A stretch of DNA of 64,000 nucleotides from Actinoplanes oblitus (lineage in GTDB: Bacteria; Actinomycetota; Actinomycetes; Mycobacteriales; Micromonosporaceae), in the NCBI RefSeq assembly GCF_030252345.1, contig NZ_CP126980.1, positions 8,751,501-8,815,500 on the forward strand. Reading direction: 5' to 3'. The position numbers and the translations under genes were made by a program. Shown here in pieces: positions 47,460 through 56,466 of the stretch (position 1 is the stretch's first letter; every line of letters starts with the position of its first letter). The notes below the pieces were generated by a model, which worked only from the letters and a program-made list of their open reading frames with translations, had not been told where the DNA came from and made no database searches.

Positions 47460-50400
47460 TCAACTCGGCCCGGTCGTCCCCTCCGGCGGCGAGGTGGTCT
47501 GCTCCGGCGCGGGCGACGTCGTGCTCGACGTGGCGGTCGGCGTCGAGCCGGTCGTCGTCGGCGCTGTCGGTTGCGACGTGGTCGAGGTCGCCGTCGGTCG
47601 CGTCGGCGGCCTGGTGGTGGTGGTCGGTCGCGTGGTCGGCCGGGCCGTCCGGGTGGTCTGACCGTTCGGCCTGGTGGTCTCGTCCGGGTCCGGTGTGGCG
47701 CTGGTGCTCGGCGACGCCGAGGCGCTCGGCGACGCGCTGCTCGGGCTGCCGCTCACGCTCGGCGCGGTGGTGGCCGGCGTGGTCGGGGCGGACGGGAACG
47801 GCGCCTCGGACGCGTCGTCGCCCTCGCTGACCGACGGCTGGGTCACCTTGACCCCGTCGCCACAGCTCAGGTCGCCACCGCTGGGCTGGCTGGTCACGCC
47901 GCCCGCGGTGACGGTGCCGTTGGCCACCGCGATCGACGCCAGGTCGACGGAGTACCAGGCCTTGCCGGTGTTGGTGACGTCGCCCTGCACCCGGGCGATG
48001 GTCAGGCCGAGGGGCTGGAACGCGCCGCTGGTGCCGGCCGTGCCGGCGAGCACCCGCCCGCTCTCCAGGGTCAGCCGGCCGGACGGGGCCGGCTCCCGGC
48101 CGGACGCCACCGCCGCCGCGTTCAGGGTGATCCGGGCGCCCGGGCAGAGCAGCACCGCGCCGCCACCCGGGAAGGTCAGCCGGGCCCGGCTCCTGGCCGG
48201 CGCCTCGACCTGCGTGCCGGCGCTCAGGTAACGCTGGTCGTCGACGTCCAGGGTGGCCGCGGCGCCGCCGCCCCCGCTGGTCACCGCGGTGCCCCGGTCG
48301 ACGGTGAGCAGCACCCGCTCGGTCGGCATCTCCGCCCAGGCCGGACCGGTGCCCAGATCCAGGGCCAGGCCGGCGACGCTGACCACGACCAGCAGGCTGA
48401 CGAACACCCACATCCGCTTCTCGAAGTGCCTGTCGACGTCGAACTCCTCGTCACCCTCCGGTGGCGGGCCGGGCGGCACCGCCAGCGGCGGGTGCACCGC
48501 GCCGGGCCGGACCGCCAGCGGGGCGCCGGGCCGGACGCTGGGCATCGGCGCGCCCGGCCGGGCCTCGACACCGATCAGCGGCGGCAGGTCGGAGGCGTCC
48601 GGGATGATCCAGAGCCGGACCGGGGTACGGGTCTGCGCCACCATCCCCGGGTTACCGTCGCCGACCGGGCCGACCAGCGTGCCGCGGCGCAACTCGGTGC
48701 CGTCCGCCATGGCGATCACACCGGACTCGACCACCACCGCGTGGGTCGGCCCGTGCAGCATCACCGGGGCGCCCGGGTCCAGGTCGACCGGGTGGGCCGC
48801 GGCGATCAGCGCGAGCTGCTGGTCCTCCTCCAGGCCGGCCAGCGCCGGGGTGTCGGCGAACAGCGCCTCGGCCTCGGCCCGCTCCATCGGCGGCGGGCCG
48901 GGCAGCGGGCCGATCACGGTGGCCACCGTCGAGGTGGGCACGGCGAGCAGGGTGGCACCGGCGGCGGCGTGCCAGTCCAGGGAGGCGGTACGGCCGGTGA
49001 GCGCGGCGGCCAGGCCGACCACGCTGCCCGGGCCGGCGTGGTGCCGGATGCTGCCGCCCGGGTCGCCGGGCCGGCGGCCGTGCAGGGCGCCCTCGACCAC
49101 CACGTAGACGGCGGCCTGGTGCTCGGCGGCCAGCACCAGCTGGCGGCCGGTCGGCGGGTGCTCCCAGCGGGCCCGGGCGGCCAGCGACTGCAGTGCCGGC
49201 TCGGGCAGCCCGCCCAGGTCGGACGCGTGGAGCGCGGCCAGCCGGCGGGGCATGTCCTTCTCCTGGTCGCGCTCGGCGGCCCGCCGGCGCCAGCGCCGCC
49301 AGCCGGCGCCGAACCGGCCGAGCAGGAAGTAGAGCGGCGGGGCGGCGAGGCCGAGCAGCATCACGGCGAGCAGCAGGCGGGCGGCGACGCCCTCGTACCA
49401 GAGGCCGATCACCAGGCCGTGCACCCGGTCGGTCCACAGCCGGTAACCCAGGACCACGGCGGCGGCCGCCCAGAACAGGGCGAGCACCCCGTAGAGCCCG
49501 ATCAGGCGCCCCTCACGGTCCAGGGTCGACCAGCGCGGGCCGCGCCGGCGCAGCCGCCCGCCCAGCCAGGCCAGGCCGCGGGCCCGCAGGTCCGGGATCT
49601 CCAGCCAGTCCATCAGCAGATAGTGCCCGTCGAGCGGCAGCAGCGGGCTGAGGTTGAAGAAGGTGTGCAGGTAGAACAGGAAGGCCAGTTTGAAGGCGAG
49701 GCCGCCGGTGATCGGTACGGCCAGGCCGATCAGCTGGGCCAGCCCGGCCAGCGCCAGGCCGGTGGCCGGCCCGGCGGCGGTGACCGCGATCCGGGCCCGG
49801 CGGCCGGCCATCCACACGTCGCTGGTGTCGACGAAGACGGTCGGCAGGCCGAAGTGCAGCATCAGCCCGGCGGACGGCACCTCTCGGCCGACCCGTTTGG
49901 CGGCCAGCGCGTGGCCGAGCTCGTAGAGCCCGTGGGCGACCACGTTGAGCAACAACAGTGCGATCGCGCCGAGTAGGTACGAGTCACCCGTCAGGAACAA
50001 CGCGCTGCTGCCCCGCTGCCAGGTGAACAGGAACAGCACCCCGCCGGCCAGCGCCAGCAGTGTGCCGAGCCAGACCGCCGGGCGGGTGAAGAGCAGCTTG
50101 CCGGCGCCGTTGTAGAGGCCGGTGAGCAGGCCGTCGGCCGGCACCGAGAGGATCCGGCGGCCGCGGACGGCGGCCAGCAGCGAGCTGCCCGCCCGTTTCG
50201 GCAGCGGTTCCTGGTGCAGCTCGCGCAGCGGGCGGAAGGCGTCCCGCGGGAGGTCCTCCAGCATCCGGTTGCCGGCCAGGTCGGCGACCACCCGGCGGAC
50301 CTGGTCCGGGGCGAGCCGCCCGGCGATCCGGGCGAACTCGGCGACCAGCCGGGCCACCGTGCTGGTCCCGTCCATCATCAGGGCCAGCTGGTACTCCTCC

Positions 50401-50648
50401 GGAGCCAGCCGGAGGTAGCGGCTGCGGCCGCCGTCCTCGGGCGAGCGGAGCATCACGTACCGCCCGCCACGGACCGTGGTGCGGTGCCGGACCTCGATAC
50501 CGCCGCGCAGCTCGGGGCGGGCGCTGGCCGGGTTCAGGCGGTCGGCGACGGCGTGCCAGAGACCGGCGTCGGCGGGACCCGCCGGGGCTCCCGGCGCCCG
50601 GCCGGCCAGAGCTTCCCAGACATTGGTCCGGGTTTCGACGTACGTCAA
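47460..50648 (-). CDS. PqqD-like/M50-protease-like/cNMP/FecR fusion membrane protein
   Basis: A 1062-residue multi-domain protein. Residues 50-135: PqqD-like domain of the RiPP-recognition type ('RYLRLAPEEYQLALMMDGTSTVARLVAEFA'). 185-450: polytopic M50/site-2-protease-like domain; the zinc motif reads 'YELGH' (242-246) so the first His of HExxH is Tyr, while 'NLSPLLPLDG' (332-341) is intact. 465-690: two degenerate cyclic-nucleotide-binding-like domains ('AALHASDLGGLPEPALQSLAARARWEHPP'). 748-767: membrane helix. 775-850: FecR-like external domain. 950-1062: Ser/Thr/Pro-rich tail. Related proteins accompany RiPP/NHLM exporters; no precursor or radical-SAM gene is visible here. Probably upstream of the Cys-rich small protein in one transcript. 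Confidence 0.8.
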   Translation of the reverse strand: MTYVETRTNVWEALAGRAPGAPAGPADAGLWHAVADRLNPASARPELRGGIEVRHRTTVRGGRYVMLRSPEDGGRSRYLRLAPEEYQLALMMDGTSTVARLVAEFARIAGRLAPDQVRRVVADLAGNRMLEDLPRDAFRPLRELHQEPLPKRAGSSLLAAVRGRRILSVPADGLLTGLYNGAGKLLFTRPAVWLGTLLALAGGVLFLFTWQRGSSALFLTGDSYLLGAIALLLLNVVAHGLYELGHALAAKRVGREVPSAGLMLHFGLPTVFVDTSDVWMAGRRARIAVTAAGPATGLALAGLAQLIGLAVPITGGLAFKLAFLFYLHTFFNLSPLLPLDGHYLLMDWLEIPDLRARGLAWLGGRLRRRGPRWSTLDREGRLIGLYGVLALFWAAAAVVLGYRLWTDRVHGLVIGLWYEGVAARLLLAVMLLGLAAPPLYFLLGRFGAGWRRWRRRAAERDQEKDMPRRLAALHASDLGGLPEPALQSLAARARWEHPPTGRQLVLAAEHQAAVYVVVEGALHGRRPGDPGGSIRHHAGPGSVVGLAAALTGRTASLDWHAAAGATLLAVPTSTVATVIGPLPGPPPMERAEAEALFADTPALAGLEEDQQLALIAAAHPVDLDPGAPVMLHGPTHAVVVESGVIAMADGTELRRGTLVGPVGDGNPGMVAQTRTPVRLWIIPDASDLPPLIGVEARPGAPMPSVRPGAPLAVRPGAVHPPLAVPPGPPPEGDEEFDVDRHFEKRMWVFVSLLVVVSVAGLALDLGTGPAWAEMPTERVLLTVDRGTAVTSGGGGAAATLDVDDQRYLSAGTQVEAPARSRARLTFPGGGAVLLCPGARITLNAAAVASGREPAPSGRLTLESGRVLAGTAGTSGAFQPLGLTIARVQGDVTNTGKAWYSVDLASIAVANGTVTAGGVTSQPSGGDLSCGDGVKVTQPSVSEGDDASEAPFPSAPTTPATTAPSVSGSPSSASPSASASPSTSATPDPDETTRPNGQTTRTARPTTRPTTTTRPPTRPTATSTTSQPTAPTTTGSTPTATSSTTSPAPEQTTSPPEGTTGPS

Positions 50649-50821
50649 CTCGCTGGGCCTCTCACTCCGCGCCTCTCACTCCGCCGAAGCGAAACCGCGC
50701 CACCGGCATGGCGCTGCCCATGGCGAAAGGAGATTAGAAGGAAGCCTGGGCAAACGCGAGTCCCCGCCGCCGAAACCTAGCCGTTCGTCAGGAAAGTCCA
50801 GAATCACGGCATAGATAGGAA

Positions 50822-50863
50822 TACGGCGGGTGACGTGCCCACCCGGTCACGTCACCCGCCGTA
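50822..50863 (-). terminator. terminator after htrA
   Basis: TACGGCGGGTGACGTG (50822-50837) and CACGTCACCCGCCGTA (50848-50863) form a perfect 16-bp stem with a 10-nt loop, 18 bp beyond the htrA stop. It separates htrA from the fusion protein gene. Confidence 0.85.
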
Positions 50864-50880
50864 GCGAAAGGAGCGGTGGC

Positions 50881-52413
50881 TTACCGAGACTCTTGGAGCG
50901 TCACGGTCACCGACTTGGCGGCACCGTTGCGGGTGAAGCTGATGGTCATCTTCTGACCGACCTCGCCGGTCTGGACCGCTGCCACCAGGTCGTCGGACTG
51001 GGCGATCTCCTTGCCGTCGACCTTGGTGATCACGTCGCCCTGCTGGATCCCGGCCTTGGCCGCGGCGCTGTTCGCCACCACCTGGCTGACCAGGGCGCCG
51101 CCGTTCTCCGCGGTGGTCACGCTGACGCCGAGCGCCGGGTGGCTCACCTTCTTGCCCTCCATCAGCGCCTTGGCGACGGCGGTCGCCTTGTTGCTCGGGA
51201 TGGAGAAGCCCAGGCCGATGTTGCCGGAACTCTGTCCGGAGGTGGCGATCGCCGAGTTGATCCCGATCACCTCGCCGTTCGTGTTGACCAGCGCGCCGCC
51301 GGAGTTGCCCGGGTTGATCGGGGCGTCGGTCTGCAGCAGGCCGGTCATCGTGGTGGTGCCCGACTGCTGTTGCTGCTGCTGCGAGCCGCCGAACGGGTCC
51401 TGGCCCTGGCCCTGCTGGTCCTCGCCACCGGACTCGATGGTGCGGTCCTTGGCGCTGATGATGCCGGCGGTCACCGAGCCCTCCAGGCCCAGCGGGCTGC
51501 CGAGCGCCAGCACGGTGTCGCCGACCTCCATCTTCGAGCTGTCGCCGAAGGTGGCGGCCTTCAGCCCGCTCACCCCGGAGGCCTTGACCACTGCCAGGTC
51601 GGTCCGCGGGTCGGTGCCGACGATGGTGGCGGTGGCCTTCTTGCCGTCCGCGAAGATGATGTTCACGGTGTCACCGGTGGCGCTGGCGACCACGTGGTTG
51701 TTGGTGACGATGTAGCCGTCGGCGCTGAGCACCACGCCGGAGCCCTCACCCGACTGGGTGGTGATCGACACCACGCTGTCCTGCACCGCGGAGGCGATCT
51801 GGGCCAGCGACGAGCGGTCCACCACCCGGGTGACCGAGGAGTTGCCGGACTGCAGCGCGGGAGCGCCGTTGTCGTCGTGCATCGCCAGCGCGGTGGCGGC
51901 GCCGACCCCGCCGGAGAGCAGCGCGACGAGCACCGCCGCGGCGCCGGCCAGGATGAACTTGCGACCGCGGCCGGGGCGGGGCGGCTCGCCGGCGGGCGGC
52001 TGGGCCCAGACCGGGACGACGCCCTCGGGGTTGGCCGGCTGGTGGTACTGCCCGTAACCGGGCTGCTGCTGGTGGCCGAAGGGCTGGTAGCCACCGGAGG
52101 TCGGCACCCCGGAGACCGGCTGCTGCCACGGCGACTGCGGCACCTGGGGCGGCTGCGGGGCGGCCGGGTGGTAGCCGGTGGGCTGGTAGCCACCGGGCTG
52201 GGCCCAGGGGTTGTGCGGCGGCTGCGGGCCGGCCGGTGGCGTGGGGTGCGCCGGGTGCTGGGCACCCGGGGTGGGGGCCGCGGACTGATGAGCGGCGACG
52301 TGCGGGGCAACCGGCGGCTGCGCGGCAGTCGGCTGCTCAGACTCCACCCGCTCCGTGCTGCTGTGCTCAGCGCCGGCGTCCGCGGGCCGCGGGTTGGTCT
52401 CGTTCTCGTTCAT
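50881..52413 (-). CDS. htrA: HtrA-family serine protease with PDZ domain
   Basis: A 510-residue membrane protease. A Pro/Gln-rich cytoplasmic tail (about 150 residues), one helix ('FILAGAAAVLVALLSGGVGAATAL'), then a trypsin-like domain: His in 'GYIVTNNHVVAS', Asp in 'TDPRTDLAVVKAS', Ser in 'DAPINPGNSGGALVN'. The C-terminal PDZ domain spans about 410-510. A Gln-rich insert ('FGGSQQQQQQSGTTT') lies in the L-loop. It degrades misfolded proteins at the outer face of the membrane. It follows the histidine kinase gene by 39 bp, the arrangement of mprA-mprB-pepD in mycobacteria. Confidence 0.94.
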   Translation of the reverse strand: MNENETNPRPADAGAEHSSTERVESEQPTAAQPPVAPHVAAHQSAAPTPGAQHPAHPTPPAGPQPPHNPWAQPGGYQPTGYHPAAPQPPQVPQSPWQQPVSGVPTSGGYQPFGHQQQPGYGQYHQPANPEGVVPVWAQPPAGEPPRPGRGRKFILAGAAAVLVALLSGGVGAATALAMHDDNGAPALQSGNSSVTRVVDRSSLAQIASAVQDSVVSITTQSGEGSGVVLSADGYIVTNNHVVASATGDTVNIIFADGKKATATIVGTDPRTDLAVVKASGVSGLKAATFGDSSKMEVGDTVLALGSPLGLEGSVTAGIISAKDRTIESGGEDQQGQGQDPFGGSQQQQQQSGTTTMTGLLQTDAPINPGNSGGALVNTNGEVIGINSAIATSGQSSGNIGLGFSIPSNKATAVAKALMEGKKVSHPALGVSVTTAENGGALVSQVVANSAAAKAGIQQGDVITKVDGKEIAQSDDLVAAVQTGEVGQKMTISFTRNGAAKSVTVTLQESR

Positions 52414-52452
52414 GTTTCTTACTCTGCCCCGTGCGACTCGTACCGAACTGTG

Positions 52453-54009
52453 CTAGTCCTGAAGGTTTTCTGTGAACCCTTTATCCGGATTTATGGTGGG
52501 CAAGGTGACGCGGAAGGTGGCGCCCTCGCCGGGCTCGCTCACCACGTCGACGGTACCGTTGTGCGACCGTACAAGAGCCGCCACGATGGCCAGCCCGAGG
52601 CCGGTCCCGGTGGCCGCCCGATCGGTGTTGCGGGTCCGCGCGCCGTCCACCCGGTAGAACCGCTCGAAGACGTGCGCCCGCTGCTCCGGGGTGAGGCCGG
52701 GGCCGGTGTCGGCCACCTCCACCACCGCGTGGTCCTCGCCCTCGGCGTAGAGCCGCAGCGTCACGGTGGCCTCCGGCGGGGTGTGCACCAGCGCGTTCGT
52801 CATCAGGTTCCCGATCACCTGGCGCAGCCGGCCGTCGTCGCCGAGCGCCACCAGCCGCTCGTGCTCGTCGCGCACGTCCAGCTCGATCACCCGGTCCGGG
52901 GCGGTCGCCTGGGCGGCCTGGACCGCGTCCATGGCCAGCACCGGCAACTCGACGGGCGCCAGGTTGAGCGGCCGCTCCCGGTCCAGCCGGGCGAGCAGCA
53001 GCAGGTCCTCGACCAGCAGGCCCATCCGGGCCGCCTCGTCCTCGATCCGGCGGACCAGCCGGGCCACCGCCTCCGGATCGGAGACCGCGCCCTGACGGTA
53101 GAGCTCGGCGAACCCGCGGATCGTGGTCAGCGGCGTCCGCAGCTCGTGCGAGGCGTCCGCGACGAACTGCCGCATCTTCTCCTCGGAGCGCACCGCGCGG
53201 CCCTCGGAGGCCTGGGCCGCCTCGGCCGCCTCCATGGCCCGCTGCTCGGACGCGGCCCGGGCGTAGAACGCCGTCTCGATCTGGGCGAGCATCGCGTTCA
53301 GCGCGCTGGAGAGCCGGCCCAGCTCGGTGGTCGGCTCGCCGCCGTCCACCTCCGGGTCGGGCACCCGCTGGCTGTAGTCGCCGGCGGCGATCCGGCCGGC
53401 GGTCCGCTCGATCTGCAGCAGCGGGACCAGGCTCTGCCGGACCAGCGCCGCGCCGACGATCGCCAGGGCCAGCAGCACACCGACACCGACCAGCACGTCC
53501 GCCCAGATCAGCCGGGCGATGACGCCGTTCACCCCGTTCATCCGGGCACCGACGTGCACCAGGGTGTCGCTGTCGTCCAGGCGCTCGACCACCAGCCGCC
53601 ACATGTACTTGCCGTTCTTGGAACGCACGGTGTACGGCTTGTCGAGTTTCGCCGCGACCGCGTCCACCCCAGCGGTGAGCGGCGGCAGGTCGTCCCCGCG
53701 CACCCGGAACCCGGAGACCGTGGGACCGATCCCGTCGATCCCGGTGAAGGCGAGCATGTAGTCGCTCGTCGTGTACACCTTGAAGTTGGCGGTGGCCAGC
53801 GCGCCCAGGTCGGTGTAGGTGTCCTTCAACTGGGTGTCCAGCTGGTTGACCATGTACGTGTGCAGGGCGATGGTGCTGGCCGAGCTGATCAGGGTCAGCG
53901 CGGCGAACACCAGCACCAGCACCGAGGCGACGAGCTTGGTGCGGAGCGAGACCTTGCGCAGGCTGGCCTGCGGCGGGAGCGAAACGCGTACCCGCTCGGA
54001 GATCGACAT
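52453..54009 (-). CDS. sensor histidine kinase (MprB/BaeS-like)
   Basis: A 518-residue sensor kinase: helix 1 near residue 35 ('VASVLVLVFAALTLISSAS'), an extracytoplasmic sensor domain (50-165), helix 2 ('DVLVGVGVLLALAIVGAALV'), HAMP, H-box 'FVADASHELRTPLTTIRG', N-box 'QVIGNLMTNALVHTP', G-boxes 'VADTGPGLTPEQ' and 'GTGLGLAIV'. It phosphorylates the response regulator encoded just upstream (10-nt gap). By gene order and type it matches cell-envelope stress systems such as MprAB. ATG 54009 is used; a GTG one codon earlier is possible. Confidence 0.93.
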   Translation of the reverse strand: MSISERVRVSLPPQASLRKVSLRTKLVASVLVLVFAALTLISSASTIALHTYMVNQLDTQLKDTYTDLGALATANFKVYTTSDYMLAFTGIDGIGPTVSGFRVRGDDLPPLTAGVDAVAAKLDKPYTVRSKNGKYMWRLVVERLDDSDTLVHVGARMNGVNGVIARLIWADVLVGVGVLLALAIVGAALVRQSLVPLLQIERTAGRIAAGDYSQRVPDPEVDGGEPTTELGRLSSALNAMLAQIETAFYARAASEQRAMEAAEAAQASEGRAVRSEEKMRQFVADASHELRTPLTTIRGFAELYRQGAVSDPEAVARLVRRIEDEAARMGLLVEDLLLLARLDRERPLNLAPVELPVLAMDAVQAAQATAPDRVIELDVRDEHERLVALGDDGRLRQVIGNLMTNALVHTPPEATVTLRLYAEGEDHAVVEVADTGPGLTPEQRAHVFERFYRVDGARTRNTDRAATGTGLGLAIVAALVRSHNGTVDVVSEPGEGATFRVTLPTINPDKGFTENLQD

Positions 54010-54019
54010 CACGGGATCC

Positions 54020-54733
54020 CTAGACGGCTGGCTTGCGCAGCACGTAACCCACCCCGCGCAGGGTGTGGATGAGCCGCGGCTGCACGTTGTCCACCTTGCG
54101 GCGCAAGTAGGAGATGTACGACTCGACGATGTTGTCGTCACCGCGGAAGTCGTACTTCCACACGTGGTCGAGGATCTGCGCCTTGGAGAGCACCCGGTTC
54201 GCGTTGAGCATCAGGTACCGCAGGAGCTTGAACTCGGTGGGCGAGAGCTGCACCCGGCTGCCCGCGCGGTACACCTCGTGGGTCTCCTCGTCGAGCTCCA
54301 GATCGGCGAAGACCAGCCGGGACGGCTGCTCCTCGCCGGCCGAGGTGCGGCGCAGCACCGCGCGGATCCGGGCGGTGAGCTCCTCCAGGCTGAACGGCTT
54401 GGTGACGTAGTCGTCGCCGCCCAGGGTGAGCCCGCGGATCTTGTCGTCGGTGCCGTCCCGGGCGGTCAGGAAGACCACCGGGGTGCGCTGGCCGCCCTCG
54501 CGCATCAGCCGGATCACCTCGAAGCCGTCGAGGTCGGGAAGCATCACGTCGAGCACGACCAGATCGGGCGCCGCGCTGCGGGCCGCGCTGACCGCGGCGC
54601 TGCCGCTGGTCGCGGTGGTGACGTCGAACCCGGCGAAGCGCAGGCTGGCGGAGAGCAACTCGAGGATGTTCGCGTCGTCCTCGACGACGAGCAGCTTCGC
54701 CTCACTCTGCTTGGGCTGGGTCTGAGCGGCCAT
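54020..54733 (-). CDS. OmpR/PhoB-type response regulator (MprA-like)
   Basis: A 237-residue response regulator: receiver with acidic pocket 'LLVVEDD', phosphoacceptor Asp62 in 'LVVLDVMLPDLDG', Lys in 'DYVTKPFSLEEL', and a C-terminal winged helix ('SPTEFKLLRYLMLNANRVLSKAQILDHVWKYDFRGDDNIVESYISYLRRKVD'). It is the first gene of the regulator-kinase-HtrA operon and is likely to control htrA. No promoter stands out in the 114-bp upstream gap. Confidence 0.95.
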   Translation of the reverse strand: MAAQTQPKQSEAKLLVVEDDANILELLSASLRFAGFDVTTATSGSAAVSAARSAAPDLVVLDVMLPDLDGFEVIRLMREGGQRTPVVFLTARDGTDDKIRGLTLGGDDYVTKPFSLEELTARIRAVLRRTSAGEEQPSRLVFADLELDEETHEVYRAGSRVQLSPTEFKLLRYLMLNANRVLSKAQILDHVWKYDFRGDDNIVESYISYLRRKVDNVQPRLIHTLRGVGYVLRKPAV

Positions 54734-54847
54734 GCGGCCATCCTCTCCCCGGCCGCTGCGCCTCTGCTGCAGGCTTGCTGAAAATTTTCTGTGAGCAGCG
54801 TTTCCCACCCGGACGGGCTCAGCCGATTCGCAGCCGCCGGGCAGCTC

Positions 54848-55615
54848 TCATGCGGCCAGCCGGTAGCCGTGCCCGGCCAGGCTGCGCTGCGCCGCCCGGG
54901 CCAGGGCCCGCCGGTCCGCGCCGGGCACCGGCCGCAGCGCCGGCGCGGTGATCACGGTGATCGTCGTCCGGCGCACCCGGGCGATCCGGCGGATCGACTC
55001 CAGCAGCGTGTCCTCGCCGATGAAGGACGCCTCGGTGGTGTCGTAGGAGATCGAGGTCGGCACCACCGGAGCGCCCGCGTCGATCGCCGCCTGGAAGAAC
55101 GCGGGCCGGAAGTCGCCGCGCTCGGCCCCGCAGTACGTGGTGCCCTCCGGGAAGACCGCCACCGACCGGCCGGCCCGCAGCGCGGCGGCCACCTCGCCGA
55201 CCGTCGCCGGCAGTGCCCGCGGCCGAGTGCGGTCGACGAAGATCGTGCCGATCCGACCGGCCAGCTCGCCCACCGCCGGCCAGGCCCGTACGTCGTGCTT
55301 GGCCACCAGGCTCGTCGGCGTCACCGCCACCAGGGCCAGGATGTCCGTCCAGGAGATGTGGTTGGCGACCAGCAGGCTGCCCGGGCGCGGCGCCGGCCCG
55401 CGTACCACCAGTCGCACCCCGAGCACCGCGAGCAGCGCGCGGGCCAGGGCACGCGGCATGGCGCCGCCCAGCATCGCCGGCAGCAGGCCGGTCAGCAGCA
55501 CGCCGAACACCGCCGCCACGCGCAGGCCGGCCGCCCATCGGGTGGCGCGCGGCCCGGCGCCGGGCCGGCACCGGTCGCCGCAGCCGGAGGCCGGCTGCCA
55601 CAGCGTGGCGGTCAT
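54848..55615 (-). CDS. lyso-lipid acyltransferase (OlsA/PlsC-like)
   Basis: A 255-residue PlsC-domain protein with a membrane helix near residue 35-55 and the motifs 'LVANHISWTDILALV' (HX4D), 'AVFPEGTTYCG' (FPEG) and 'PVVPTSISYD'. Its start overlaps the stop of the GNAT gene (ATGA), so it is the second step of a coupled pair. The pair order resembles olsB-olsA of ornithine-lipid biosynthesis, where OlsA adds the second acyl chain to lyso-ornithine lipid. A general PlsC role in phospholipid synthesis is the alternative. Confidence 0.87.
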   Translation of the reverse strand: MTATLWQPASGCGDRCRPGAGPRATRWAAGLRVAAVFGVLLTGLLPAMLGGAMPRALARALLAVLGVRLVVRGPAPRPGSLLVANHISWTDILALVAVTPTSLVAKHDVRAWPAVGELAGRIGTIFVDRTRPRALPATVGEVAAALRAGRSVAVFPEGTTYCGAERGDFRPAFFQAAIDAGAPVVPTSISYDTTEASFIGEDTLLESIRRIARVRRTTITVITAPALRPVPGADRRALARAAQRSLAGHGYRLAA

Positions 55616-56373
55616 CGGGTGGCTCCGAGGAAGTGCCGCCGGTACCGCGGGTCCAGCCGGTCCATCGAGAACAGCACGTAGAAGTCCGCGCAGTCGAAGT
55701 CCGGGTCGTACGCCGGCTCGCCGCAGATCCAGCTGCCCAGCCGCAGGTAACCCCGGAGCAGCGGGGGAACCGCCACCTTCGGGTCCGGGACCAGGCCGGC
55801 CGGCACCGACCACGGGCGGCGCGGGCGGATCCGCAGCGCCGGCGGGGCCAGGTGCTTGCCGTTGATCCGCTCCCGCACGCCGGCCGCGGTGATCCCGCCG
55901 TCGGCCAGCGGCACCGAGGCGCAGCCGCCGAGCCAGCGCAGGTTGTTCAGGTGCAGGTAGCGGGCGATGCCGCTCCACATCAGGTTCATCACCGCGCCGG
56001 ACCGGTGGTCCGGGTGCACGCAGGAGCGGCCGATCTCCACGAGCTGGTCGCGCAGCGGGCGCAGCGCGCTCATGTCGAACTCGGTGTCGGCGTACCGCCG
56101 GCCGGCCAGCTCGGCGGCGCGCGGCGGCAGCATCCGGTAGGTGCCGACCACGTCGCCGGTCGCGTCGTCGCGGACGATGAGGTGGTCGCAGTGCGCGTCG
56201 AACTCGTCGACGTCCCGGCCGTCGGCCGCGGTGGTGAGGGTGGCCCCCAGCTCGCCGGCGAAGACCTCGTGACGGAGTCGCTGCGCGGCCTCGACCTGAC
56301 CGGTCTCGTCCGCGATGAGGAGGGTGTAGCCGCTGGTCCCGGTGGGTGCGGCGGCCGTCATCAGAACTGCCAT
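55612..56373 (-). CDS. GNAT-family N-acyltransferase (OlsB-like)
   Basis: A 253-residue acyltransferase of the GNAT_acyltran/OlsB type: 'RLRHEVFAGELGA', 'DVDEFDAHCDHLIVRDDATGDVVGTYRML', 'EIGRSCVHPDHRSGAVMNLMWSGIARYL', 'LGGCASVPLADGG' and a long C-terminal region 'CADFYVLFSMDRLDPRYRRHFL'. OlsB makes lyso-ornithine lipid from ornithine and an acyl carrier; the olsB-olsA like pair here would give ornithine lipids (inference). ATG 56373 or the in-frame ATG at 56360 could be the start. Divergent from the hypothetical gene at 56467. Confidence 0.85.
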   Translation of the reverse strand: MAVLMTAAAPTGTSGYTLLIADETGQVEAAQRLRHEVFAGELGATLTTAADGRDVDEFDAHCDHLIVRDDATGDVVGTYRMLPPRAAELAGRRYADTEFDMSALRPLRDQLVEIGRSCVHPDHRSGAVMNLMWSGIARYLHLNNLRWLGGCASVPLADGGITAAGVRERINGKHLAPPALRIRPRRPWSVPAGLVPDPKVAVPPLLRGYLRLGSWICGEPAYDPDFDCADFYVLFSMDRLDPRYRRHFLGATR

Positions 56374-56466
56374 GTGATCTGTGTAAGGGTGACACCTGCC
56401 GATGGCGTGTCGCTCCAGGTGGCGATGCGTGTCCGGTGGGTGAACGGCTTGTGCGATGGTCGGGGG

